Shown piece after piece: positions 32,815 to 39,952 of a DNA stretch of 64,000 bases (the first letter of the stretch is position 1; every line of letters begins with the position of its first letter). The notes under the pieces were generated by a model. The model saw nothing but the letters and a program-made list of their open reading frames with translations. It did no database searches and was not told the DNA's origin. The position numbers were made by a program, and so were the translations under genes. The DNA comes from a virus. The stretch lies in IMG/VR virus record IMGVR_UViG_3300047310_000412, positions 1 through 64,000 of that record; one strand, given 5' to 3'.

Positions 32815-33128
32815 CCGATAGCATCGAGGACCAGCACCGCATTGCCCGCGAGCTATGGAACCGACAGCAGTCGCGCGCCGCCACCGGCAACCGCAGCGGT
32901 GAACCCGAATTGCTGGCCGAGGCGCGCGAGGCGCTGGGCTACACCACGCAAGGGCTGGCCAATTTCCTGGCTTATCGCGGGGACCACTGGCTGCGCCGCT
33001 GCGAGAAGGACGAAGCCGACATCCCGACGCTCTTGTGGCTGGTGCTCTTCTACATGCTGCGCGAAGCCGACAAGCGTGAGTTAATGGATCGCGTTCACAA
33101 CATCATTATTCAACGGAGGCCCGGTTGA
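32811..33128 (+). CDS. Possible helix-turn-helix protein
   Basis: Encodes 105 residues. LLAEAREALGYTTQGLANFLAYRGDHWLRRCEKDE near 36-70 has the layout of an XRE-type HTH (helix, turn with Thr/Gln, recognition helix). A similar unit occurs in the protein at 48976. ATGA overlap with the previous gene. Confidence 0.55.
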   Translation: MTDSIEDQHRIARELWNRQQSRAATGNRSGEPELLAEAREALGYTTQGLANFLAYRGDHWLRRCEKDEADIPTLLWLVLFYMLREADKRELMDRVHNIIIQRRPG

Positions 33129-33283
33129 TTGTCGAAATAGTCGTCGCGGCGTGGATCGGGATTAACGTACTCGGTCTCGCCGCTGGTCTGATCGTCTACT
33201 TTCAGCGGAGGCGGACTGATGGCAATCCTCTGGAGACAACTCTTCGACGCAATCAACATCCGCTGGATCGATCGCGGGCATAA
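33125..33283 (+). CDS. Possible TTG-initiated membrane microprotein
   Basis: A TTG overlaps the stop of the HTH gene (TTGA) and opens 52 codons with one transmembrane helix (EIVVAAWIGINVLGLAAGLI) and a basic tail. The second half overlaps the primase gene in another frame. Confidence 0.4.
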   Translation: MIVEIVVAAWIGINVLGLAAGLIVYFQRRRTDGNPLETTLRRNQHPLDRSRA

Positions 33284-34160
33284 TATCGGCAAAGACCACG
33301 TCAATATCCGCTGCCCGTGGTGCGGTCCCAGCGATCCCTCATATCATCTCGGGATCAATGAAGCGGACGGGGCCTACTACTGTCTGCGCTCGCATCCCCC
33401 GCATCACGGGCGATCACCGTACCGGCTCCTGGGCGAAGGCCTCAAGATCGAGCCGTACCGGATCGATGCGCTGCTGCGCAGCTATTCCGACGACAGTCCG
33501 CCGGTCCGCACCGTCCCCTACCACGACACCACCGAGTGGGACCGCTTCAAGAGCGTCACCGAGTATCCGATCGCGGTGAATTATCTGGTAGAGCGCGGTA
33601 TCGATCCACCGCGACTGATCGCCCAGCGCTACGACTTGCGCTACGGCGGCAATACCGGCCGGCATGCTTGGCGGATATTGCTGCCACTGCATCTGAGCGG
33701 TGCGCTGATCGGCTGGACCGGGCGGGCGATCCGCGATCAGACGCCGCGCTATCAAGCCAATGATCCCACCGGTTCAGCCTCGCTCTACATCCCGGCCTTC
33801 CCGACCGAAGCGACGCGCGTGATCGTCATTGTCGAAGGGCCGTTCGACGCCATCGCGATCACCGACGCCTTTTACTCGACGCACGAAATCATCGCGATTG
33901 CAATTGAAGGCCTCGCCGTCAATACGCGCCGTCGCCTTCATCTTGCTGATATTATTGGCCTCGTAAAGAACCCGCGTCTATTGCTGACGCTCGATGCTGA
34001 CCAAGATCGGAATACCGTGGAAAACTTCAAGGAACTGCTTGTATTAGGCACCAGTATTCCTCATCCTGAGAGTTTCCCGCTGCCCCCCGGCTTTAAGGAT
34101 GCCGGGGAGATGTCACGTGGCGAAATCCGAGCTTGGTTTAAGCAACTGCCAAATCAGTGA
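33219..34160 (+). CDS. DnaG/T7-type primase (zinc finger plus TOPRIM)
   Basis: Encodes 313 residues behind GGAGGCGG. Zinc-binding residues are C32, C35, C55 and a nearby His; then TOPRIM motifs VIVEGPFDAIAI near 201-212 and LTLDADQD near 253-260. It makes RNA primers for replication. Helicase motifs are missing, in line with a separate DnaB-like protein at 1214. Its position far from the minus replication operon and under plus-strand promoters suggests a different expression time. Confidence 0.85.
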   Translation: MAILWRQLFDAINIRWIDRGHNIGKDHVNIRCPWCGPSDPSYHLGINEADGAYYCLRSHPPHHGRSPYRLLGEGLKIEPYRIDALLRSYSDDSPPVRTVPYHDTTEWDRFKSVTEYPIAVNYLVERGIDPPRLIAQRYDLRYGGNTGRHAWRILLPLHLSGALIGWTGRAIRDQTPRYQANDPTGSASLYIPAFPTEATRVIVIVEGPFDAIAITDAFYSTHEIIAIAIEGLAVNTRRRLHLADIIGLVKNPRLLLTLDADQDRNTVENFKELLVLGTSIPHPESFPLPPGFKDAGEMSRGEIRAWFKQLPNQ

Positions 34161-34167
34161 GGGGACG

Positions 34168-34695
34168 ATGGCGGTAAACGGTTTTACACCGGAATGGCAA
34201 GGCGTCTTCGAAAACTGGACCAAGGCGTATTTTAAGGTCCACCACTGGAAAATCCGCTGCGAGATGGATTTCAAGGATGCCGTGCAGGAGGGGGCGCGGA
34301 TTTTCTCTTGGTGCCTGCGCAAGACCACGGCGCAGGGGGGCCGGATCGACAATGAGAAATGGTTCATGCGCTACTACCAGCGTGCGGTGTCCACGTGGTT
34401 GATCGACAAGGCGGCAAAGGCTACCGCCCAACGTGATACTCTCCTGGCTCTGGTCCAACAGCAGCCAGTTAGCACTACCGATCAAAACGGGCCGCTTTTC
34501 ACCGCACTCAAACACGATACGTCCAGCGAATTACAGCACGTGCTGCGCGTCATCACCGGAACACCGAGCGAGTTCTTCCTTGGCATGTTGTTAAGCTCCG
34601 GTCCGGACAATGTCTGGTCGCGGCGGATATGTCGGCTGTGCGGCATTCCGGTCAACGAGAATATCATCGGCGAACTGCGCAAGCTACTAGAGTAG
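34168..34695 (+). CDS. Sigma-70 region-2-like protein
   Basis: Encodes 175 residues from the ATG after GTGAGGGGACG. FKDAVQEGARIFSWCLRK followed by KWFMRYYQRAVSTWLIDKAAKAT looks like sigma factor region 2 (aromatic-rich, with the helix that melts the -10 box). A region 4 HTH is not clear in the last 60 residues. It may be a phage sigma-like factor for one of the promoter classes here; this is a by-eye similarity and weak. Confidence 0.45.
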   Translation: MAVNGFTPEWQGVFENWTKAYFKVHHWKIRCEMDFKDAVQEGARIFSWCLRKTTAQGGRIDNEKWFMRYYQRAVSTWLIDKAAKATAQRDTLLALVQQQPVSTTDQNGPLFTALKHDTSSELQHVLRVITGTPSEFFLGMLLSSGPDNVWSRRICRLCGIPVNENIIGELRKLLE

Positions 34696-34702
34696 ATCGA
34701 CC

Positions 34703-34731
34703 TTGCCAGTCGATACTCCAATAATTATATT
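34703..34731 (+). promoter_or_regulatory. Class A promoter, divergent member
   Basis: TTGCCA, 17 bp, TATATT, placed 25 bases before the next ATG; the spacer lacks the CCC found in most others. Confidence 0.55.
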
Positions 34732-34755
34732 AATCCCCCAATGGAAGGAGCAATC

Positions 34756-35328
34756 ATGCCGGAAACGACAGATACTACCGCCGAGACCGAGGCTGAACAC
34801 ACGATCAACAGCGAAATGCTCGCCGCGATCAAACAGTTCAAGCCGAGCTTCCGGGCGCAAGGCGTAAACGAGGAAGACGAAAAGTACATCACGCGCTTCC
34901 TGCAAGCCGTCGCCGACGTGCCGGATGAACTCTATAATGCGCTCTCGCCCGAGGCCCTGGATTATTTCGCCGAGGCCGCGAAAATCTCCAATGCCCAAGG
35001 CACACCGTCACCGCCAGAAGGCTTTGTCTCGAATTACAAGCCAAAGCCCGCCAAGGAGGCCAAGAAGAAGCTGATCACGCGCGAAAGGCCGCAGAAGCCG
35101 GTCAAGACCGTGGGACCGACAATGGGGACGCTGATCCGCCGGGCAATCATCGACAACCGCAATATCTCCGTTCAAGACCTGGAGACCATGCTAGCGGCGA
35201 ACGGCTTTACCGACATCAAGCGCTCGACCGTCTTCTCGTTCCAGCGCGGCTCGCTGGACACGCTGAAGGTAGCCGAGGCGATGGGCCGCTTTACGTGGCC
35301 AGCGGGGCAAGCTGCTGCTGCGGATTAA
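34756..35328 (+). CDS. Hypothetical protein with basic C-domain
   Basis: Encodes 190 residues from the ATG after GGAAGGAGC. Acidic N-half, a Lys/Pro linker (KPKPAKEAKKKLITRERPQKP near 98-118) and a C-domain (TLIRRAIIDNRNISVQDLETM, then LAANGFTDIKRSTVFSFQRGS) that reads like a winged helix or a small HTH. A DNA-binding role is plausible. Two hairpins, the second a terminator, follow. Confidence 0.65.
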   Translation: MPETTDTTAETEAEHTINSEMLAAIKQFKPSFRAQGVNEEDEKYITRFLQAVADVPDELYNALSPEALDYFAEAAKISNAQGTPSPPEGFVSNYKPKPAKEAKKKLITRERPQKPVKTVGPTMGTLIRRAIIDNRNISVQDLETMLAANGFTDIKRSTVFSFQRGSLDTLKVAEAMGRFTWPAGQAAAAD

Positions 35329-35332
35329 GGAG

Positions 35333-35353
35333 ACTAAACCTAACCGGTTTAGT
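35333..35353. repeat. 8-bp inverted repeat
   Basis: ACTAAACC-TAACC-GGTTTAGT, directly after the stop and before the terminator. No T run. Confidence 0.5.
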
Positions 35354-35359
35354 TACCGA

Positions 35360-35386
35360 GGCCCCCGTAAAAAGCGGGGGCCTTTT
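35360..35386 (+). terminator. Intrinsic terminator
   Basis: GGCCCCCG...CGGGGGCC followed by TTTT. Confidence 0.85.
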
Positions 35387-35390
35387 CGTT

Positions 35391-35400
35391 GGGGTATAAG
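35391..35400 (+). promoter_or_regulatory. GGGGTATAAG promoter-like motif upstream of queC
   Basis: GGGG followed by TATAAG directly behind the terminator, as at 26889. A start site about 7 bases downstream would leave nearly no leader before the ATG at 35410; the second ATG (35434) would then be preferred. Confidence 0.4.
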
Positions 35401-35409
35401 AGAGGCAGC

Positions 35410-36369
35410 ATGGCACAGGATCGGGAAAAAAGCATGGATGACGCAGCCCCGCAAATGGTCACGCAAGAGCGCGCCGGGCCGATCGACAAATCGGTGCTGC
35501 TCTTCTCGGGAGGTATGGACAGCCTCTGCTACGCCCGTCTGCTCAAGCCGGATTTGCTGCTCTACATCCCGACCGGCGCGCGCTACGAGGATACCGAAAG
35601 CTGGTGGGTCAGCCAGTTGCTGTTCCAGCACATGCTGCCAGACGCGTGTGAGTTCCTAACACTGGGCGGGGTGCTCGATCTGGGGCGCTACGAGCGCGAC
35701 GATCTGATCGTCCCCAACCGCAACGCCCATCTCTTGATGCTGGCCTCGCATTACGGCGATCGGCTCTATCTCTCATCGGTCGAAGGCGACCGCTCAACCG
35801 ACAAGGACGAGCAGTTCTACGCGCTGATGACCGTGCTGCTCGACCACATGTGGCAAAAGCAGCACTGGACCGATCGCCGCTGCTTCAAGATCGAAGCCCC
35901 GTTCAAGGAGTTCACCAAGCGGCAACTCGTCGCCATGTACTTAGAGAACGGCGGCGATCCGGATGGCTTCCGCGTCAGCTATTCCTGCTATCGCGGCGAG
36001 CGCAAGCACTGCGGCACGTGCAAGCCGTGCTTCCGCAAGCGCGTCGCGCTCGAACTCAACAACATCATGCTCAAGGATTACTGGGAGAAGGATTTCTGGC
36101 ACTGCCGCTGGTACACCGATCTGCTGCCGATGATCCAGACTGGCCAGTATCGCGGGACCGAGGACGCAGATGTCATGGCATTTGCCAACCGTATCCGATG
36201 TCCGAGCCATCCGACAGCGAGCTTGTTGCCCGGCAATATTCGATCCTCCGCGAACTCGATGAGCACAAGCAAAGCAAGGCCGCACTCGAAACCGAAATGC
36301 AGCAGATCGCAACCGAGCTACAACGCCGGCTCGATGCCGAGCGCGAAGCCTACTGGGTCGAAATCATGA
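35410..36369 (+). CDS. queC: QueC-like 7-cyano-7-deazaguanine (preQ0) synthase
   Basis: Encodes up to 319 residues; the ATG at 35434 is an alternative start. The PP-loop SGGMDS lies near residues 33-38, SSVEGDRS near 122, and the zinc site YSCYRGERKHCGTCKPCF near 192-209, all QueC hallmarks. QueC turns CDG into preQ0 with ATP and ammonia. The QueC-like part ends at about residue 263; the last 57 codons overlap the next gene in a different frame and read like shadow sequence, so the true end may be earlier or a frameshift may be present. No GAT domain is seen, so this is not Gat-QueC. Confidence 0.88.
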   Translation: MAQDREKSMDDAAPQMVTQERAGPIDKSVLLFSGGMDSLCYARLLKPDLLLYIPTGARYEDTESWWVSQLLFQHMLPDACEFLTLGGVLDLGRYERDDLIVPNRNAHLLMLASHYGDRLYLSSVEGDRSTDKDEQFYALMTVLLDHMWQKQHWTDRRCFKIEAPFKEFTKRQLVAMYLENGGDPDGFRVSYSCYRGERKHCGTCKPCFRKRVALELNNIMLKDYWEKDFWHCRWYTDLLPMIQTGQYRGTEDADVMAFANRIRCPSHPTASLLPGNIRSSANSMSTSKARPHSKPKCSRSQPSYNAGSMPSAKPTGSKS

Positions 36370-36953
36370 CCAGCAACGAAGCCGCCGATCGCTTTGTCCG
36401 AAAATATAATGGCGGAAAATTCGTCCCCTGGACCCGGCAAGCAAATTACAAAAAAGGAGTATATGGCCATATCATCTATTGGCCGCCTGACACCCCCAAT
36501 TGGGTTTGTCACGACGAGCGTCAGCCAATGATAATGCGCGCCTGCTGTGGTGCGATTATCAACCAAACCGGCTCACGGCATTTTCACGATGTCTTGGTTC
36601 GCTATCTACGGCGTCGCCGCTATAACGAAACTGATCCCCACGAGATAAGACAATTTATTAAAGTTTTGCTGGACAGGCTCGTCAATAACTGGGCGGTCAA
36701 GCGAGGACATGCGTGGTTCTCGCAAGCACGGTCGCATCATTTGCACCGGATTGCACTCGAACTCGCTGATCCGGATTATGCATTTTACCGAGGAACACGC
36801 CGCTGGCGTGACGACACCAAAACGGTCGTTGTCGAAAAGATCGTTGAAAAACAGGTCTTTGTTGTACAGCGGCGTAAGCTCAGCCAGCGTAGCGATCGGA
36901 TCATCGCCGACGCCGTCCGAGGACTTGGGTTAATCAAGGAGCAGAAGAAATGA
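36198..36953 (+). CDS. Hypothetical protein overlapping queC
   Basis: Encodes 251 residues from the ATG giving MSEPSDSELVARQY. A coiled-coil N-part (about 1-50) precedes a domain with CHDERQPMIMRACCG and a basic region (YLRRRRYNETDPHEIRQFIK), and a charged tail. No family recognised. It overlaps the open queC frame by 172 bases and the next gene by ATGA. Confidence 0.65.
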   Translation: MSEPSDSELVARQYSILRELDEHKQSKAALETEMQQIATELQRRLDAEREAYWVEIMTSNEAADRFVRKYNGGKFVPWTRQANYKKGVYGHIIYWPPDTPNWVCHDERQPMIMRACCGAIINQTGSRHFHDVLVRYLRRRRYNETDPHEIRQFIKVLLDRLVNNWAVKRGHAWFSQARSHHLHRIALELADPDYAFYRGTRRWRDDTKTVVVEKIVEKQVFVVQRRKLSQRSDRIIADAVRGLGLIKEQKK

Positions 36954-37447
36954 GCAGGATCGAACTGACGCTGGCCCTTACCGAACTAATCCAGAGCTTG
37001 CCGCGTCGTACTCGGCGCGTGCGTGAAGAACGCTGGCGCAATCTCGTTACCAGCAATCCGCTATTGGCTGAAGCCGCCGCCGACTTTTTCTTCTCGCTCT
37101 ATTATCGGAATGTTCTCGCGACACTGTCAGCAGGCCCGGAAACCGAGCGGCAGCGCCGCTCACGGGCCGCTGTTTTGGTGCAGATCGAAGCCGATTGGGC
37201 GGCAGAAGTCGCTGCTACTCAAGCGGAAATCGTCAATAATCTGCTGGAATTTTTAACGCCGCTGGGCAAGCCGTTAGGCGATTGCACGGGAGCGGAATGC
37301 CTCCACATGGAAGGATTTTTTGGCCGTGTCGGCAGATCGATCCCTGCCAATGGCCGTGTGCGCGAATACCTCAACAACAACGAATTGCGCGACATGATAC
37401 GACAGCAAATGCCGAGCAACCAAAACGAGCAGAGAACCAACGTTTGA
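36950..37447 (+). CDS. Hypothetical helical protein
   Basis: Encodes 165 residues, nearly all helical, with a basic N-terminus (LPRRTRRVREERWR) and an aromatic patch DFFFSLYYRN near 44-53. Translational overlap with the previous gene. Function unknown. Confidence 0.6.
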   Translation: MSRIELTLALTELIQSLPRRTRRVREERWRNLVTSNPLLAEAAADFFFSLYYRNVLATLSAGPETERQRRSRAAVLVQIEADWAAEVAATQAEIVNNLLEFLTPLGKPLGDCTGAECLHMEGFFGRVGRSIPANGRVREYLNNNELRDMIRQQMPSNQNEQRTNV

Positions 37448-37457
37448 GGAGGAAGTC

Positions 37458-37817
37458 ATGTTTTGGAAGAAGTTTCGCGAGGAACAGGAACGCCGCCGCC
37501 GCGAAGAGCAGGATCGCCGTCGTCGCGAGGAGCAATACCGCCAGGATGCAGCCGCTCGCCGCAGTCAGGAGGATACGGCCTTGATGACCAATGCCGTGAC
37601 GATTGCCACGCTGGCAGCGCAACAGGATACACCGACGCAGTCCGCCAAGCCGACGCCGGATACGCATACGCCAACCGGCACCACGCACCACCACACCGCG
37701 ACGCACCATGCCGATACCACCACGCATCACGCCGATAGCGGCGTCACGCACCACCACGTCGATACGACGCCTTCAATGCCCGACAGCGGGAGCGGCGGCA
37801 GTTTCACCGGTTGCTAA
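37458..37817 (+). CDS. Arg/Glu coiled coil plus His/Thr-rich tail protein
   Basis: Encodes 119 residues behind GAGGAAG. Residues 1-45 are a highly charged helix (KKFREEQERRRREEQDRRRR), residues 55-105 are Thr/His-rich with short repeats (TTHHHTATHHADTTTHHADS), and the C-terminus ends in DSGSGGSFTGC. The His clusters could bind divalent metals. The design recalls small bacterial proteins with a charged stalk and a Gly/Ser end; no family assigned. Confidence 0.6.
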   Translation: MFWKKFREEQERRRREEQDRRRREEQYRQDAAARRSQEDTALMTNAVTIATLAAQQDTPTQSAKPTPDTHTPTGTTHHHTATHHADTTTHHADSGVTHHHVDTTPSMPDSGSGGSFTGC

Positions 37818-37830
37818 AGAGGCTACGCGA

Positions 37831-37998
37831 TTGAACCCGAACCAGCGCGCCGCCTTTATCCTGACCGTGCTGGGCTTCCTACCGGTCGCCGTCCACGGTC
37901 CTGGCGTGGTCCATCACAGCATGGCGCATTACATACTGCTGGCGAGCTTCCTCATCGGCATGCTCGCCTTTGGCTGGATGATCAGCATCTGGAAATAA
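37831..37998 (+). CDS. Two-span membrane microprotein (TTG start)
   Basis: Encodes 55 residues from TTG after AAAGAGG. Two hydrophobic helices (FILTVLGFLPVAVHG and YILLASFLIGMLAFGWMISI) with a His-containing loop between them. Possibly a holin-like or envelope microprotein; nothing beyond topology supports that. Confidence 0.5.
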   Translation: MNPNQRAAFILTVLGFLPVAVHGPGVVHHSMAHYILLASFLIGMLAFGWMISIWK

Positions 37999-38303
37999 AC
38001 CCGGACCGCCGGCCTGCTACCGCGCCCGGTCTGTGAGCTTAATTAGGCAGGCACTCCCTCACAGCATTGGCGCATGCCGGTGATCCGCGTCGCTCGATGT
38101 CCCTGGTCCCATCGCAGGGCACCTCACAAACGCAAACGGCCGACAAACTAGCGGTCTCAGCGCTGAAGCCGCAGCACTCATCGAGAGCAAGGGTGACCGG
38201 TTCTGGCCATGGGTCGCAGCCGCTCCGGTAGGCGATCCCTCGATTGCGCCAATCACTAGACTATACCCTGCCAAAATAAATACTCCAAAAGCCGATTACG
38301 GCC
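37999..38303. other. Intergenic region without a convincing gene
   Basis: About 300 bp. Contains a CTGTGAG/CTCACAG inverted repeat (38032-38065), CCCTG/CAGGG, and a GCGG-tct-CAGCGCTG-aag-CCGC palindrome near 38153. Two adjacent plus-strand frames read like protein halves joined by a frameshift near 38165 (see findings), so it may be a decayed gene. Confidence 0.35.
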
Positions 38304-38332
38304 TTGCAATATGAGGTAGTATTCCCCATATG
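38304..38332 (+). promoter_or_regulatory. Class A promoter with long leader
   Basis: TTGCAA, 17 bp ending CCC, CATATG followed by TATAG. The leader to the next ATG is about 100 bases and contains GGAGGCC/GGCCTCC arms (38390-38423 region). Confidence 0.65.
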
Positions 38333-38439
38333 TATAGTGCGGCGGATGGCCGTGTGGGAGAAAGGGAAAAGAGGAAAGCCGGAAGATCGCGGAGGCCGCC
38401 TGGAGGCTGGCCTCCGATCCTGTAACCGAGGAGAGGATA

Positions 38440-38748
38440 ATGGCAAAATATCGCATTTACTACATGCGCCCCGAATGGTTCCGCAACGGCATCTGCAACC
38501 AGAAGCCAGTGATCGCCGAACTCGAGAAGACGCACGTCTTTCTGTGCGAGACCGAGGCCCGCGATCTGGACCACGTCTTTTACAACATGCAAGGCGAGAT
38601 TTGGTCGCCCAACGGCGAAGCCCGCGAACTGATCCAGAGCAAGGGCTTGCGGCACACCAGCATGTCGGTAGGCGACGTAATCGAACTCGACGGAAGCTAC
38701 TGGCTGGTATCGAGTTCCGGATTTGAGGACTTGACATATGCAGCTTAA
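38440..38748 (+). CDS. Hypothetical protein
   Basis: Encodes 102 residues behind GAGGAGAGG. Globular alpha/beta sequence (AKYRIYYMRPEWFRNGICNQ; VGDVIELDGSYWLVSSSGF). The second half resembles a small OB- or SH3-like barrel. Many phages carry proteins of this kind next to HAD nucleotidases; no function assigned. The following promoter overlaps its 3' end. Confidence 0.65.
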   Translation: MAKYRIYYMRPEWFRNGICNQKPVIAELEKTHVFLCETEARDLDHVFYNMQGEIWSPNGEARELIQSKGLRHTSMSVGDVIELDGSYWLVSSSGFEDLTYAA

Positions 38749-38759
38749 AGCCCTATATG
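38731..38759 (+). promoter_or_regulatory. Class A promoter
   Basis: TTGACA, 17 bp ending CCC, TATATG followed by TAATG. Confidence 0.8.
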
Positions 38760-38781
38760 TAATGAAGAAAGGAGACCGACC

Positions 38782-39249
38782 ATGACGTTGTTCATCGATC
38801 TAGATGGCGTCTTGGCCGATATGGACTCGGCCTACGAGGCCCTCACTGGAATACGGCTCGACAAGCTGATCGACAATGTGGACTGGGCAGCGGTCGCCGC
38901 TGAACCCGACTTCTACGCCAATCTGTCGCCCATGCCGGATATGGAAGCCCTTTGGGCCTACGCTTCGACGTGGCCCGACGTGGTGGTACTGACCGGTGTG
39001 CCAAAGGCCGTGCCTGCCTCGACAGCGGATAAGCGGGCGTGGGTCACCAAGCATCTCGGGGCGCACGTGCGGATGATCGCCTGTGCCTCCAAGGACAAGA
39101 GCCGGTACGCCAAGGCTGGCGACATCTTGGTGGATGATTGGACGCGGTATCGGTCGCACTGGCTGAAGATTGGCGGCATCTGGATCACACACACTAGCGC
39201 TGCTTCCTCGATCGCCGCACTAAAGGAGCTAGCATGGGCAACGCTCTAA
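38782..39249 (+). CDS. HAD-family 5'(3')-deoxyribonucleotidase-like phosphatase
   Basis: Encodes 155 residues behind GAAAGGAG. DLDGVLAD at 6-13 is HAD motif I with the Asp nucleophile, LTGVP near 72-76 is motif II, K in SKDKSRYAK near 105 is motif III and DILVDD near 113-118 motif IV. The compact size fits the NT5C-type family that dephosphorylates deoxyribonucleotides, which would adjust nucleotide pools, for example in a phage with modified guanine. The 3' end overlaps the next gene by 16 bases. Confidence 0.85.
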   Translation: MTLFIDLDGVLADMDSAYEALTGIRLDKLIDNVDWAAVAAEPDFYANLSPMPDMEALWAYASTWPDVVVLTGVPKAVPASTADKRAWVTKHLGAHVRMIACASKDKSRYAKAGDILVDDWTRYRSHWLKIGGIWITHTSAASSIAALKELAWATL

Positions 39250-39449
39250 GCTACCACCCGAACAGCCAGAAGCTGATCCAGGTTAAACGGAACGGCGTGC
39301 ATCTGTGCTGGATCGATCGGTCCTATGTGCGGCCGGCCACGGGCTTGAACCGGCCACGGTCCGTTAAATGGGAAACGCTGGTCAACGGCGTCACCATGCG
39401 GGCGCGGAGCCTCAGCGCCTTAAAGGCGAAACTGGGAGATTTGCCATGA
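39234..39449 (+). CDS. Small basic hypothetical protein
   Basis: Encodes 71 residues behind AAAGGAG. Beta-rich and basic (QKLIQVKRNGVHLCWIDRSY), which suggests nucleic-acid contact. It overlaps the HAD gene and, by ATGA, the next gene. Confidence 0.6.
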   Translation: MGNALSYHPNSQKLIQVKRNGVHLCWIDRSYVRPATGLNRPRSVKWETLVNGVTMRARSLSALKAKLGDLP

Positions 39450-39598
39450 AAAAGCTGCTGTGCCAGTGGTTCCTGCTGTGCCGCAACGTCGCTACCACGA
39501 CGCTGATGCATCCGGTGCTGGGCCGCGTGAAAGTCTGCGAGCGCTGCGCCAAGAAGACGGCGCGGCTCGAAGCAGCGGCAGAACGGCGGGCGGCATGA
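39446..39598 (+). CDS. Microprotein with CxxC
   Basis: Encodes 50 residues: KKLLCQWFLLCRNV at the start, then VCERCAKK near 34. Four Cys in two pairs could bind zinc. Coupled on both sides by ATGA overlaps. Confidence 0.55.
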   Translation: MKKLLCQWFLLCRNVATTTLMHPVLGRVKVCERCAKKTARLEAAAERRAA

Positions 39599-39795
39599 CC
39601 GATCGCGCCGACTACCGCGAAAGCTACATCGTCATCTGCCGCGACGACGGCACCGAGGATTGTCCCGGTGCCTACGTCCTGGCAACGCGGCGCGTCTTTG
39701 CCGATCTGGCCACGGCCGAACACTACGCCAGCGGCGTCGCCGCTGGCCGCACGCCGATCGTGGTCGCCGGTCGCTGGCACCAACTGAGGTTCTGA
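39595..39795 (+). CDS. Small hypothetical protein
   Basis: Encodes 66 residues (YRESYIVICRDDGTEDCPGA near the start, then beta/alpha pattern). Last gene of a four-gene overlapping string. A long hairpin begins at the base after its stop. Confidence 0.55.
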   Translation: MTDRADYRESYIVICRDDGTEDCPGAYVLATRRVFADLATAEHYASGVAAGRTPIVVAGRWHQLRF

Positions 39796-39835
39796 CTGTA
39801 AGATTTCCTGACGAGACTGTCAGATAATCTTACAG
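39796..39835 (+). terminator. Long hairpin after the HAD operon
   Basis: Nested arms CTGTAAGATT...AATCTTACAG and CTGAC...GTCAG give a 40-nt stem-loop of 15 pairs. There is only a weak T stretch after it, so it may be a terminator, a processing or stability element. Confidence 0.55.
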
Positions 39836-39903
39836 TTTACAGGGAGATATCAGCGGGAAGCGTTGAAATCCCTAGATTATTGGCTTGGCCCGCTGCATGC
39901 ATA

Positions 39904-39947
39904 CCTCTCTCGATGTCTGGACATCCAGGCATCTCATGCATGAGAGG
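39904..39947 (+). promoter_or_regulatory. Leader hairpin that could hide the ribosome site of the first PEP-CTERM gene
   Basis: CCTCTC (39904-39909) is complementary to GAGAGG (39942-39947), the ribosome site of the gene starting at 39953. Between them lie GATGTC-TG-GACATC (39912-39925) and CTCATGCATGAG (39933-39944). Alternative pairings could switch translation on or off; this is inference. Confidence 0.4.
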
Positions 39948-39952
39948 AAACC

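Noticed and set aside
35410-36200. Gat-QueC (QueC with amidotransferase domain)
   Set aside because: No glutamine amidotransferase domain is visible; the size and motifs fit plain QueC.
38059-38274. Minus-strand frame of 71 residues
   Set aside because: No ribosome site, odd composition and conflicting orientation with all neighbours.
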